The notes under the pieces were generated by a model. The model had not been told where the DNA came from. It made no database searches and was given only the letters and a program-made list of their open reading frames with translations. DNA of 64,000 nucleotides from CAWAYR01 sp050250955 (GTDB taxonomy: Bacteria; Acidobacteriota; Vicinamibacteria; Vicinamibacterales; UBA2999), in the NCBI GenBank assembly GCA_050250955.1, contig JBFWNR010000001.1:310001-374000 (forward strand), written 5' to 3'. Positions within the stretch are counted from its first letter, which is position 1. Each line of letters opens with the position of its first letter. Positions 34,122 to 42,453 of this stretch are shown here, piece after piece. The translations under genes and the position numbers were made by a program.

Positions 34122-34901
34122 CTAGGGTTGCCGCCACGTGCTGAGCGCCTGGCCGGCGCCCGCCGCCATCGCGTCGTTGACCGCGCGGCCGTCTCGCCAC
34201 GTCGTGAGCTGCATGTTCATGGTGAGGGCCTCGGTGTCGCGCTGGCGCTTCCCCCGGGCCAGGAGTTGTTCCAGCGCGTGCGACAGCAGCTGGTTGGCAG
34301 CCATGTCCTGTCGGCGCCCTACGAGCTCCCCGGCCGCGACCTTGTCGAGAATGGCCGTCAGCTCGTGGTAGCGCAGCAGTCCGTTCAGCACATCGCTCTC
34401 GAGTTCCTCGACGGCGGACGCCGTGTCGTCGTGATACCCACGCAGGGCGCCGACCTGGTGGCCGCCCAGCATCGCGACCGAGTCGGCGATCTCCACGGTG
34501 GCGTACTGCCGCTCAAAGAGCCGGCGTGCTGCCGTCCCCAGCGTGGCGGGGAGGGTGGTGGGGCGCGCGAGCGGCACCGTTGCGGCTGTGTAGCCCGTGC
34601 CGGTCGGATCGCCGGCGTTGAGGCCCTGCAGCCAACCCTGGGCAAAGTCCCAGCGCGAGAGCAGGTGCCGCGTCGTGCCCACGAGGGGAATGCGGTAGCG
34701 GCCCAAGGTGCCCAGCCCCTGCGACATCCGAAGAATCGTCGCGTATTGCGCCTGCAGCTCCGTGAGGTGCTCGTGCGCGCGCTGCGCAATGGCGATGGCT
34801 TCGGTCAGGTTTGCGGGGTCGATCACGGTCAGTTGCGCACGAGCCGGCCGGGCGCAGAGGCTGAGCACGGCCATCGCGATCATCAGTCGTCGTCTCGTCA
34901 T
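34122..34901 (-). CDS. TrbJ-like (VirB5-like) periplasmic protein, copy 2
   Basis: A 259-residue protein with a signal peptide (RRRLMIAMAVLSLCARPARA|Q) then LTVIDPANLTEAIAIAQRAHEHLTELQAQYATILRMS, the TrbJ-type opening. It ends TLMTMNM-like: LTMNMQLTTWRDGRAVNDAMAAGAGQALSTWRQP, almost matching copy 1. ATG at 34901 overlaps the trbI stop by one base. Two diverged TrbJ-like genes in tandem are less common than the single trbJ of RP4. Confidence 0.75.
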   Translation of the reverse strand: MTRRRLMIAMAVLSLCARPARAQLTVIDPANLTEAIAIAQRAHEHLTELQAQYATILRMSQGLGTLGRYRIPLVGTTRHLLSRWDFAQGWLQGLNAGDPTGTGYTAATVPLARPTTLPATLGTAARRLFERQYATVEIADSVAMLGGHQVGALRGYHDDTASAVEELESDVLNGLLRYHELTAILDKVAAGELVGRRQDMAANQLLSHALEQLLARGKRQRDTEALTMNMQLTTWRDGRAVNDAMAAGAGQALSTWRQP

Positions 34902-36151
34902 CAGGCCCCCTCGTTCGGCCACAGGGTGGCCGTGCCGTCGTCATACGCCGGAAGGTCAAGGTCGCGCGCCAAGTAGACCTTGAGGCGATGGCCTTCCCGG
35001 ATCGTCACGGTCGGGAGCCGGTTCAGGAACCGGCTCATCACCTGGAGAGCCGACTGCGCGGTCGTGTTCGCCACGCCGCCAATGACCACGGTGTTGTTGC
35101 CGTCGCCAGGCAGACCGGCGGTGCCTAGCCACTGCGCGAGGCCGCTGATGAGGCCCACGGCGCCGGCTGCACCGAACGTGGCCCAGTAGTGCCGATTCAC
35201 CTGGTCTCGCAACCCGGCATCCCCGCGGGCATTCAGGCCCCGGGTCTGCTCGAGGCGATAGGTCCGACCGTCGGGCATCACCAACCGATGGAACGCGACG
35301 GCGAGGCGGGTATCGTTCACGGTGCGCACGGGCCGCGTCTCGCCAATGACGCGTGCCCCAGCCGGTACGACGACGACGTGCCCGGCGTGCGCATACACGG
35401 GGTTGGTGACGAGCCCGATGACCGGCGCCGCGTCGGTGCCGTCGAGGCGGTTCGCCAGGACGGCGTCCATGAACGTGCCTTCGAGGAGGCGGTGCAGCGG
35501 GCCGGCGGCGGAGATCGGGTCGGTCTGTGCCGGCGCCTGGGGCACATTCACCTGCGGCGGGTCGTCCAGGGCTGCCGGCGGGGATACAGCGGCCGCGAGG
35601 GGTTGGGCCCCACCGCGGAGGCTGGCGCGGACGACGGCGTCGGCGAGGGCATCCGCCGACGGGACCGGCGCCAGGCGATCCAGCGCGGCGCCCGTCTGGG
35701 CAGGGACGGCGGCGCCGTCGAGCGGACGGCTGCCGTCGGCCCGGCGAGACAGCACGACGTTGCTGGCGAAGAGACTCTCGTACTCGCGGCGGCGGCGATC
35801 GGCGACCGTGGGATCCTCGGACCCAGTCCGCATCGTCACTTCCGTCGATGACAACGGTTCGGGCGGGGCCGCGGCGGCGGCGGCGTCCAAGGCCGCACGC
35901 GCCTCCATGGCCCTCAGGCGGTCCTGGTAGTCGCGCACCCGGTCGGCCGACGGGGTGGCGACCGCGGCGGGCGCCGTGGGCCTCGACGCAGGCGGCGAGG
36001 GCTCGCCGGCGAGCAGGATGATGCCGACGATGCCCGCCGCCAAGCCCGCCATCAGCCACGTCTGCAGCCGGCGTGGGAACACCCCGGCCGGCGTCGGCCG
36101 ATGGTCCGTCACCGGGACGGTGCCCGGCGTCGGGTCGGGAGCCGTCGCCAC
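34901..36151 (-). CDS. trbI: T4SS core protein TrbI (VirB10 family)
   Basis: A 416-residue protein: a short cytoplasmic part, one membrane segment (WLMAGLAAGIVGIILLAG), a Pro/Ala-rich periplasmic linker, and the C-terminal VirB10 domain (LLEGTFMDAVLANRLDG, NPVYAHAGHVVVVPAGARVIGE, FHRLVMPDGRTYRLEQTRGLNARGDAGLRDQVNRHYW, FLNRLPTVTIREGHRLKVYLARDL). It spans both membranes. GTG at 36151 lies one base after the trbG stop. Confidence 0.92.
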   Translation of the reverse strand: MATAPDPTPGTVPVTDHRPTPAGVFPRRLQTWLMAGLAAGIVGIILLAGEPSPPASRPTAPAAVATPSADRVRDYQDRLRAMEARAALDAAAAAAPPEPLSSTEVTMRTGSEDPTVADRRRREYESLFASNVVLSRRADGSRPLDGAAVPAQTGAALDRLAPVPSADALADAVVRASLRGGAQPLAAAVSPPAALDDPPQVNVPQAPAQTDPISAAGPLHRLLEGTFMDAVLANRLDGTDAAPVIGLVTNPVYAHAGHVVVVPAGARVIGETRPVRTVNDTRLAVAFHRLVMPDGRTYRLEQTRGLNARGDAGLRDQVNRHYWATFGAAGAVGLISGLAQWLGTAGLPGDGNNTVVIGGVANTTAQSALQVMSRFLNRLPTVTIREGHRLKVYLARDLDLPAYDDGTATLWPNEGA

Positions 36152-36152
36152 G

Positions 36153-36926
36153 CTAACGCTCCACCTGCTCGAACGGGAATTTCTGCCGGCCGATCGCGAG
36201 GTAGCCTCGGTCGAGCACCTTGGGCACGACATAGGTGCCTCGGTCCACCTGGAAGTTGACGAGGCTGGGTGTCCCGTCCACGACTTCGTAGATCGCCGGC
36301 AGCTCTTTCGCGTCGGTCTTCACGTACGTCTTCTCGCCGTCGTGCCAGATGGCTCGGACAAAGAACGGTCGTCCGTAGGTGGGGGCGACGTAAGGGAACT
36401 GCAACGACGCGGGGTAGTGCTGGCGGTACGCCGCAGCTGACTCCACCGCGCGCCGCTCGGTCGCCTCGACCACGCTCCTCGCCTCGGTCAGGCGCGCTTC
36501 GAGGGCCTCGACGTGGGCCGCCGTGAAGAGCCGCGGCGTCTGCGGCGCGCGAATCTCGTCGGACGCGACATAGACCTTGAGGTCCGGGGGCGCGGCCTTC
36601 TCGGTGAGCACGAACGAGTAGATGGCCCCGGACGCCGTGACGAGGTTCAGGTTGGTCTCGGCGCCGGCCTTGGCCGGCTTGACGTGGGCGATGTTGCGCG
36701 TCGCGCTGATGACCCAGTAGTCCCGGTCACCGCAGATCACGTCGAGGATCTCGTCCCGCTCCGGCAGCACGATCATCGTCGTGTAGCGCACGCGGGTTTG
36801 GAGCGGCACTAGGGTGTGCGACGACACGGAGACCTCGCGGACGCCGTCCTGGTTAGCGTGAAGGGGAGGGCCTGCAGCCAGGAGAGCGCCGATCACGAGC
36901 AGCACAAGAGGCACACGTCGAGCCAT
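36153..36926 (-). CDS. trbG: T4SS outer-membrane complex protein TrbG (VirB9 family)
   Basis: A 257-residue protein with a signal peptide (MARRVPLVLLVIGALLAAGPPLHA|N), a VirB9 N-terminal domain (TTMIVLPERDEILDVICGDRDYWVISATRNIAHVKPAKAGAETNLNLVTASG) and a C-terminal domain (YGRPFFVRAIWHDGEKTYVKTDAKELPAIYEVVDGTPSLVNFQVDRGTYVVPKVLDRGYLAIG). It pairs with TrbI in the core complex. The start is unambiguous because trbE ends at 36927. Confidence 0.92.
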   Translation of the reverse strand: MARRVPLVLLVIGALLAAGPPLHANQDGVREVSVSSHTLVPLQTRVRYTTMIVLPERDEILDVICGDRDYWVISATRNIAHVKPAKAGAETNLNLVTASGAIYSFVLTEKAAPPDLKVYVASDEIRAPQTPRLFTAAHVEALEARLTEARSVVEATERRAVESAAAYRQHYPASLQFPYVAPTYGRPFFVRAIWHDGEKTYVKTDAKELPAIYEVVDGTPSLVNFQVDRGTYVVPKVLDRGYLAIGRQKFPFEQVER

Positions 36927-39359
36927 TCACAACCTCCCAGACGACGACACGGTCCCTCGGGTGACCGCCAACAGGCGATCCGCTTCCGGGGATTGACTTG
37001 GGGTGACAGGCGTGGTGCCGAACACCCGGGCGCTCTCTGCGTCCACGGTCAAGGTCAGCACCTTGGTGAGGCGGGGCCGCTTGAGCAGCAGCTGCCGCTT
37101 GGGCGTCAGCCCGGCCACAAGGGCCAGCTCTTCCTCGTTCAACTGAAACAGCTCCGCGTACTGCCGGCGATCCACCGCCGGATTGGCGAGCAGCAGCTTC
37201 GTGGGGCAGCTCTCCACGACGGCGCGCAGCAGGTCCGCCGAGGCGAAGTCGTCGATGGACTGCGTGGCCAGGATCATGGCGGCGTGCCGCTTCCGCCAGG
37301 TCTTGAGCGCCTCCTGCACGTAGGCGCGCAACCGGGGGTGCTGGATGAAGCGCCAGGCTTCGTCCATCACACAGAGCTTGAGCGTCGCGGCGGCGGCCGG
37401 GTCGACGACTTCCGCGTTGACGCGGTGGAGGACATAGAAGAGCAGCGGCTCCAGTGGGGCTGGGAACTCCCGCATGGCCTCGAAGTCGAAGACCTGGAGG
37501 CGGGAGAAAGAAAGTGTGTCCTCGACGTTGTCGAAGAGGGCGGCGTAGCGCCCGCCGTCGACCCACTTGGCGAGACGGCCGGACAGCGCGCGCGGGAGCA
37601 GGTTGGCCAGCGTGAACAGCCGCCGCTGCGGGCGGTCGAGCACGTAGAGGCTGTCGATAGCCTCGTAGAGTTCGCGGTCTTCCAGGTCGCTGAGGCGGTA
37701 CCCGTCCTGTCCTTCGAGCAGAACTCGCACGAATGCGTGCAGGAAGTGGAGGGACTCCGGCGACGGCGACAGGGCGAACGGGTTGATGCGCACCGAGTCG
37801 TGCCGCAGGCCGAGTGTCACGTAGCTCGCGCCCAGGAGACCGGCGAGCCTCCGGTAGCTGTGGCCCAAGTCGAGCACGATCGTGAACGGGTCGAACTGCT
37901 GGGCGTGCGTGATCAGAAAGTTCAACAGAAAGCTCTTGCCCGACCCGGTCGCTCCCAACACGAGCGTGTGCCCGACGTCCTCGTCGTGCAGGTGGAACGC
38001 GAACGGCGTGCCGTGCGGCGTTTCGAAGATCGCGAGCGGTGGCTGGGGAGCCCCTGGCGCTCGCCACGCCCCGTCGCCCCTCGAGCCCGTGTCCACGGTG
38101 AACAGGAAGCTCAGGTCTGCCGCGTGCGTCTCCAGCAGCGCCAGGCGTCGCAGATTGTGCGCACCATTCCCCGGCATGACCGCCAGCCATGCATTGAGGA
38201 GGTTGTAGGTCTCTTCGAAGAAGGCGCCGTCGTGGGCCGCCAGGACCTTCCGCGCTTCCGCACTGGCGTGCTGGACCGCCCGGGGCTCTTCCCCGTGCAG
38301 CACGAGCGTGAGCGAACAGGCACCGAAGATGTGCCCGTGGACCTCGATGTCGGTCAGAGCGTCGCCGAGGGCCCGCACCGTGGCCGTCGCCGAGTCGTCG
38401 ACGAGCATCTCCTCAGGGCGGGTGTCGGGCGCGACGTAGTTCACCAGGGACACCCGTTTGTTGAAGAAGTGCCGACGTCGGGTCTGGATATCGCGGCGCA
38501 TGCGGTCGGGGGCGATCCGCTGCCACTCGAAGCACGCAACGAACTCCCCGGGTACCGCGAGCAGTCCCGTGAGCAGTTGGGCGAACGTCTTGGCTGGCGC
38601 TTCCCGCATCGAGAGCACGCGGACGTGCCGCCGGCCCACGCGCAGGTGGTCGCGCTCGCACTCCACGGCAGAGTCGGCCGTGAAGTAGTCCAGATGCGTC
38701 GTCGGCGTTGCGGGCACGGCCGCCAGCACGTCCGCGTCGTAGTTCGCCAGGCGCCGCAGGAACTGGAACGTGTCGGCCGAGCCGAGCCTCGTGAGCCCCA
38801 CCTCGGAGAGCTGCACTTCGACGCTGGCGGCGACACGGTGGAGCGTCGTGACCGCGCGCTCCAGCTCAGCCTCGAGCAGTGCCACGGTGTGCTCGGCGGA
38901 GAGCGTCCGATGGATGACTTCCCGCCACGACTGGCGGCGCCAGTAGCCCGTGGCGGTCAGGGACGATGGCTCGTAAAGCAGCACGAGAACGTGCTCGAAC
39001 ACGTGGAGTGCAGGCACACGGGCATTGAGGTCGCGCGCCCGGCGTTCGAGCGCGGCCTGCGGGACGGGAAGGCGACAGGGCGCAGCCACGAACGGCGGAT
39101 GAACGCGCTTGAGCAGATACTGCGACGCGCGCACGCGTTCGTCGAGGAGTCTGAGCGCCGCCTCCATCCGACGCGCCAGGGACTGGCGCTGGTCAGCCGT
39201 CTGCCCGTCGAGGTCTACGCCGCCCACGCGGTAGCCGACCCCCACGTGCCCGGCCTTCGTCACGAACGTGCCGTCCCCGACGAACCCCCAGACGGCAAGC
39301 AGCTCGTTCGCCGCGCCGGACTCGCGATAGTCCCGGACGATGCGGGTCACGCGCCTCAT
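36927..39359 (-). CDS. trbE: T4SS ATPase TrbE (VirB4 family)
   Basis: An 810-residue VirB4 ATPase: an N-terminal CagE_TrbE_VirB domain, then HTLVLGATGSGKSFLLNFLITHAQQF (Walker A), IVLDLGHSYRRLAGLLGASYVTLG, LKLCVMDEAWRFIQHPRLRAYVQEALKTWRKRHAAMILATQSIDDFA (Walker B and sensor). It energises assembly and transfer. The start at 39359 overlaps the trbD stop (ATGA). Full length, so the machinery appears intact here. Confidence 0.94.
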   Translation of the reverse strand: MRRVTRIVRDYRESGAANELLAVWGFVGDGTFVTKAGHVGVGYRVGGVDLDGQTADQRQSLARRMEAALRLLDERVRASQYLLKRVHPPFVAAPCRLPVPQAALERRARDLNARVPALHVFEHVLVLLYEPSSLTATGYWRRQSWREVIHRTLSAEHTVALLEAELERAVTTLHRVAASVEVQLSEVGLTRLGSADTFQFLRRLANYDADVLAAVPATPTTHLDYFTADSAVECERDHLRVGRRHVRVLSMREAPAKTFAQLLTGLLAVPGEFVACFEWQRIAPDRMRRDIQTRRRHFFNKRVSLVNYVAPDTRPEEMLVDDSATATVRALGDALTDIEVHGHIFGACSLTLVLHGEEPRAVQHASAEARKVLAAHDGAFFEETYNLLNAWLAVMPGNGAHNLRRLALLETHAADLSFLFTVDTGSRGDGAWRAPGAPQPPLAIFETPHGTPFAFHLHDEDVGHTLVLGATGSGKSFLLNFLITHAQQFDPFTIVLDLGHSYRRLAGLLGASYVTLGLRHDSVRINPFALSPSPESLHFLHAFVRVLLEGQDGYRLSDLEDRELYEAIDSLYVLDRPQRRLFTLANLLPRALSGRLAKWVDGGRYAALFDNVEDTLSFSRLQVFDFEAMREFPAPLEPLLFYVLHRVNAEVVDPAAAATLKLCVMDEAWRFIQHPRLRAYVQEALKTWRKRHAAMILATQSIDDFASADLLRAVVESCPTKLLLANPAVDRRQYAELFQLNEEELALVAGLTPKRQLLLKRPRLTKVLTLTVDAESARVFGTTPVTPSQSPEADRLLAVTRGTVSSSGRL

Positions 39360-39667
39360 CGCCGCACCTCGACGTCGACCAGCGCGTGCTTGCCGAGGTC
39401 GTACCTGCGTCGGCTCCTGCTCGCCGCGAGCACGATCGCCAGGAACTGCGGGTCGTGCCAGGTCGCCAGCAGCGCACTCACGTAGACCGTGCCTGTCACG
39501 AGAAGGCCGGCCAAGAACGAGTAGAACAGGTTGAACGCCGCGGCCCCGGCCATGAGTGCCAGGAAGAACAGCCGGCGGTCGACGCCGAATAGCGTCAAGG
39601 GACGATGCAGCGCCTTCACCACGGGCCGGGGCGCCAAGGCAGTCGCCAGATGGGACGTGGCAGGCAT
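39356..39667 (-). CDS. trbD: T4SS protein TrbD (VirB3 family)
   Basis: A 103-residue protein: VVKALHRPLTLFGVDRRLFFLALMAGAAAFNLFYSFLAGLLVTGTVYVSALL is the VirB3 signature (LHRPL...G..R.....), with one long or two short membrane segments, then a charged end (WHDPQFLAIVLAASRSRRRYDLGKHALVDVEV). It links VirB4 to the membrane. It is four-base-coupled to trbE and seven bases after trbC. Confidence 0.88.
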   Translation of the reverse strand: MPATSHLATALAPRPVVKALHRPLTLFGVDRRLFFLALMAGAAAFNLFYSFLAGLLVTGTVYVSALLATWHDPQFLAIVLAASRSRRRYDLGKHALVDVEVRR

Positions 39668-39674
39668 GGGGAAC

Positions 39675-39968
39675 TCAGAAAAGCCACGTCAAAAACTGCG
39701 TGGCGAAGAGCGCCAGACCGCCACCGAACACGATGCCTGAGATCTGTCGCTTGGCGCCTCCCTCACCGAACATGAACATGAGGCCGCCGATCACAATGGC
39801 GACGAGCGCGAGCGACCGCGCAAGTGGACCGGTGAACGTCGTCTCGAGGTTCGTCGCCGCGCGCTCCCACGGCGCTTGCGCAAGGGCCGGTGCCGCGCAC
39901 AGGAGCACGACCGCCGCGCTCACCACGAGCGATGGCATGCGGCGTAGCGTGGTCTGACTGAGTCTCAT
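39675..39968 (-). CDS. trbC: conjugative pilin TrbC (VirB2 family)
   Basis: A 97-residue prepilin: a long signal peptide (MPSLVVSAAVVLLCAAPALA|Q), then two hydrophobic segments (LARSLALVAIVIGGLMFMFG and ISGIVFGGGLALFATQFLTWLF) split by GEGGAKRQ, the VirB2 hairpin. It forms the pilus. It is the first gene of the operon; GGAGG lies six bases before the ATG. Confidence 0.88.
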   Translation of the reverse strand: MRLSQTTLRRMPSLVVSAAVVLLCAAPALAQAPWERAATNLETTFTGPLARSLALVAIVIGGLMFMFGEGGAKRQISGIVFGGGLALFATQFLTWLF

Positions 39969-40098
39969 CCTCGCCTCCGTGACGTGCAGGTACTGCCAGC
40001 TCAGGGCCGCCGTCGCGTTGCAGCTTCCGCAATGCAACGCCGGTTGACGCTGAGCGTCCCGGGATTTCGGTTCGGTGGTCCGCATGCGTCTCTACCGA

Positions 40099-40127
40099 CA
40101 AGAACGCTGAAGAACCGAGCGTTCTTG
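40099..40127. promoter_or_regulatory. inverted repeat in the trbC/sigma-gene divergent region
   Basis: CAAGAACGCT (40099-40108) and AGCGTTCTTG (40118-40127) form a perfect 10-bp inverted repeat around a 9-base spacer, between the divergent trb operon and the sigma-like gene. Part of the motif (GCGTTCT) recurs at 40160. A regulator binding here could control both transcripts. Confidence 0.5.
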
Positions 40128-40181
40128 CAGTCAGGGCGCTGCTGACATGTTCAACGCGAGCGTTCTGCGCGAGATCGGCAC

Positions 40182-40197
40182 GACAACTGCTGTTGTC
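40182..40197. promoter_or_regulatory. inverted repeat upstream of the sigma-like gene
   Basis: GACAAC (40182-40187) and GTTGTC (40192-40197) form a 6-bp stem with the loop TGCT, 27 bases before the sigma-like ATG. It is a possible operator or leader hairpin. Evidence is position and symmetry only. Confidence 0.35.
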
Positions 40198-40223
40198 ACC
40201 GGCGCACTGTCATGGAGGTGCCG

Positions 40224-40805
40224 ATGCGCAGACCACCAGTTCTTCTCGTTGATGGTTCAGGACAACCCTTCGCGGCGCGCGTTGCTGATGCCGCGCTGGC
40301 GTGGCTGCCGAGGCTTCGCGCGGGCTTCCCGACGCTGGACGACACGGCTTGCGTAGAAGTGCTGGAGGAGGCCGCGAGACGGATCGTCAGGCGGGAATCG
40401 GGCGGACACGTGCTCGAGCACCTGTATTCATACGCATGGACGGCCATCCGGTCGGCGGCGATTTCGCGGACGCGGCTAGGCCGCGAGCGAGTCGTGCAAC
40501 TGATGGCCGACAGGCAGCGACCTGAGGCCGGCGCGAGACCTAGAGCGCAGGCCGTCACTGCCGCCGACGTCGAGGCCAGGGTGCTCCTAAGTCAACTGCT
40601 CGACCAGCTGACCAGCCTTGAGCGCCGAATCTTCAGGTTGAAGGCTGCAGGCTTCTCGACACGGGAGATCGCCCTACGCGTCAGCCGCGCACCGACAACC
40701 GTCGACAGTGTCCACTCGAGGTCGATGGTTCGACTTCGGGCTCTTTGGACGGCTCGTCCGGGAGTGCCGGCCCCTCGGCTTGGTACCGACCGGGGGCGTC
40801 AATGA
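40224..40805 (+). CDS. sigma-70-like regulator (region 2/4) divergent from the trb operon
   Basis: A 193-residue protein. The first half contains a sigma2-like helical part (ACVEVLEEAARRIVRRESGGHVLEHLYSYAWTAIRSAAIS) and residues about 110-175 a region 4 HTH (LLDQLTSLERRIFRLKAAGFSTREIALRVSRAPTTVDSVHSRSMVRLRAL). It is likely a dedicated sigma or transcription factor for the conjugation operon (inference from divergence). ATG 40224 is chosen over 40212 because GGAGGTG lies four bases upstream. GC is similar to the trb genes. Confidence 0.7.
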   Translation: MRRPPVLLVDGSGQPFAARVADAALAWLPRLRAGFPTLDDTACVEVLEEAARRIVRRESGGHVLEHLYSYAWTAIRSAAISRTRLGRERVVQLMADRQRPEAGARPRAQAVTAADVEARVLLSQLLDQLTSLERRIFRLKAAGFSTREIALRVSRAPTTVDSVHSRSMVRLRALWTARPGVPAPRLGTDRGRQ

Positions 40806-41259
40806 GGCTGGGGAGGCGGTCTCCATCACGCTCCAGCCAGCTGGAAGCGACTCCTGCGAGACGTGGCTGACGCGAAGCCTTGGACGGCGGATGCAGGGCG
40901 CGCAGAGCAAACGGCACTCATTTCCGCGGAAGCGGCTCCCGCAGCTCCGCGCGAGGGGGTTTCCGGCACCTACTCGCGCGTGACCGAGGTTCGTCGCGCC
41001 CGCCAGACCATCAGGATCGCCGGCCATTCAAGCCGGGATTTCCTAGCTGCGGGCTGTCTCGTTGCGGACCAACGTCAGTCCCGCCCACGGCCCACTCCGC
41101 AAGTAGTTGACGGCGATGTCGTCTTGTCACCTCATTGCACCGCATGCACGGTCACAGAACCCGAAGATCGTGCCCGCAAAGCTATCTCGAGCACCAGCGC
41201 TAGCGTCTCCGAGGCAGGGTCTTGGAATTGCCGTGGCCTCTGAGTCGCGAGGTGAAGGC
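40806..41259. other. gene-free interval at the probable right edge of the element
   Basis: About 450 bases without a supportable gene; open frames here lack ribosome sites. I looked for a repeat of the tRNA-Leu 3' end or of the tRNA-Ser fragment and saw none. It probably holds the border between the transfer region and the chromosome, or a degraded element end. Confidence 0.45.
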
Positions 41260-41838
41260 TTAGCGCCCTCGAGGCCGGCTCGTCGGCGGGACTTGGCCTT
41301 TGGTGCGCAGGTAGAGGGTCAGCTTCCCGTATTCGCGCTCGGTGTGGGACGCCAGCAGCATCACGAGCAGTCCCGCCGGCATGTCTCGCACCGGAATCTG
41401 GGTGCCATCGATGAGCGCGCCGCCGCCAAACGCGCGGGGCGCTGGCAGAGTGGCATCGGTCAGGGTGGCGAGCGCTTTCTGACACAGTGTGGTCGAGGCC
41501 TTGAGCGCGGTCACGATGGCCGCCTTGGCGTGCACGGTCCTTTCGACCTCGGTGCCGATCGGCTCGCGAGCCCCGGCAATGGCCGAACAGAAGGCACGAT
41601 TCGTGTCGGCCACGTGGGCCACGAGCTCGCCGAAGCTGCGGGCGCCGGGCGCCGGCTTGAAGTCGTAGTCACCTTCGGCGAGTTGGGCGCCCGCCGCCTC
41701 GACGCTGGCAAGGCGGTCGAGCGCCACAGCCGACATGGCGCCGACGAGCGATGGCGGGGTCTGTGCTCGTGCCACACCGTTCAGTGCGGAAGCCGCGAGG
41801 ATGCACGCGATGGTGATGCGCAGGATGAGAGTTCTCAT
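41260..41838 (-). CDS. DinB-family protein with signal peptide
   Basis: A 192-residue protein. The N-terminus is a signal peptide (MRTLILRITIACILAASALNGVARA|Q), followed by a DinB-like four-helix fold: RLASVEAAGAQLAEGDYDFKPAPGARSFGELVAHVADTNRAFCSAI (first metal His) and LLVMLLASHTEREYGKLTLYLR. DinB proteins are metal-binding bundles of mostly unknown activity; exported versions are common in Acidobacteria. GGAGGTG precedes the ATG at 41838. Confidence 0.82.
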   Translation of the reverse strand: MRTLILRITIACILAASALNGVARAQTPPSLVGAMSAVALDRLASVEAAGAQLAEGDYDFKPAPGARSFGELVAHVADTNRAFCSAIAGAREPIGTEVERTVHAKAAIVTALKASTTLCQKALATLTDATLPAPRAFGGGALIDGTQIPVRDMPAGLLVMLLASHTEREYGKLTLYLRTKGQVPPTSRPRGR

Positions 41839-41888
41839 GACACCTCCGGACTCGGGATTGGGTAAAGGACAGGCGACGTGAGCGCGAA

Positions 41889-42350
41889 CTAGATCGCCCC
41901 TGGCAGGCCGACCACGCGGCGGGCCAGCGCAATCTGGCCCACGTGATAGGTCTCGTGGCACTGCAGTTGGGTCAGCCCCTTCAACGCGTCGGGCTCCGGG
42001 TCGGCCGCCGCCAGTGCCGCCATCAGTCGGTCATGGCTCTCGCGGTAGGCCTCGCCGATCTCCGCCCAGGACTTGTCGATGGTGGCAGGAAGATCGCGCG
42101 AGGTGCCCTTGAAGCCCTCAGCGTCTCCGTCGTTCCACACCGGGCGGCCGCCGAGCATGCCGAGGATGGCCTGGCGCCAGTACACGATGTGACCCAGCGA
42201 CCACGCGATGGCGTTTCCGTCGCCGGGCCTGGCCGTCGCGAGGGCGTCGTTGACGCCGTCGAGGTTCTTCGTGAGCAGGCTGTGGTTCATCGAGAACAGG
42301 AGGCGCAATTGTGCGAGCGGGGTCACTGGAGTCGGGGCCTGGGTGATCAT
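41889..42350 (-). CDS. cytoplasmic DinB-family protein
   Basis: A 153-residue DinB-like bundle with the three-His arrangement: SLGHIVYWRQAILGMLGG (first), and LTQLQCHETYHVGQIALARRVVGLPGA with H-E-x-x-H-x-G-Q. No signal peptide. Some DinB proteins are thiol S-transferases; no substrate can be read here. ATG 42350 has GGAGAGACG upstream. It is 50 bases from the exported DinB gene, so the pair may be cotranscribed. Confidence 0.82.
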   Translation of the reverse strand: MITQAPTPVTPLAQLRLLFSMNHSLLTKNLDGVNDALATARPGDGNAIAWSLGHIVYWRQAILGMLGGRPVWNDGDAEGFKGTSRDLPATIDKSWAEIGEAYRESHDRLMAALAAADPEPDALKGLTQLQCHETYHVGQIALARRVVGLPGAI

Positions 42351-42453
42351 TCGTCTCTCCTCGTCGGAATCGGGTTCCGCCGCCGCTCCATGGCTGGTGC
42401 GGCTTCGAGTGACAGGTTTGCCGCGGCTCGCGCCTTTGTGACACCGTGAGGTG

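Larger units (their letters stand above)
12541..41259. mobile_element. composite integrative/conjugative region (right end uncertain)
   Basis: Evidence for a mobile region: a tyrosine recombinase abutting the tRNA-Leu 3' end, an excisionase-like gene, plasmid/phage-type genes (DUF932, RadC-like, SpoVG-like), a CBASS defence operon of lower GC, a truncated hsdM, a tRNA-Ser fragment, and a Trb conjugation operon. No second copy of the tRNA-Leu 3' end was recognised by eye, so the right boundary, set here before the DinB-like gene, is a guess. The hsdM/tRNA-Ser/trbB junction near 25.7 kb suggests that at least two elements were joined. Confidence 0.55.

Noticed and set aside
36816..39485. 889-codon plus-strand frame opposite trbE
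   Set aside because: Antisense to a clear VirB4 gene, composition typical of a shadow frame.
40863..41243. 126-codon plus-strand frame between the sigma-like gene and the DinB gene
   Set aside because: No start context, no hydrophobic or family pattern, ends in mixed sequence; treated as spacer.
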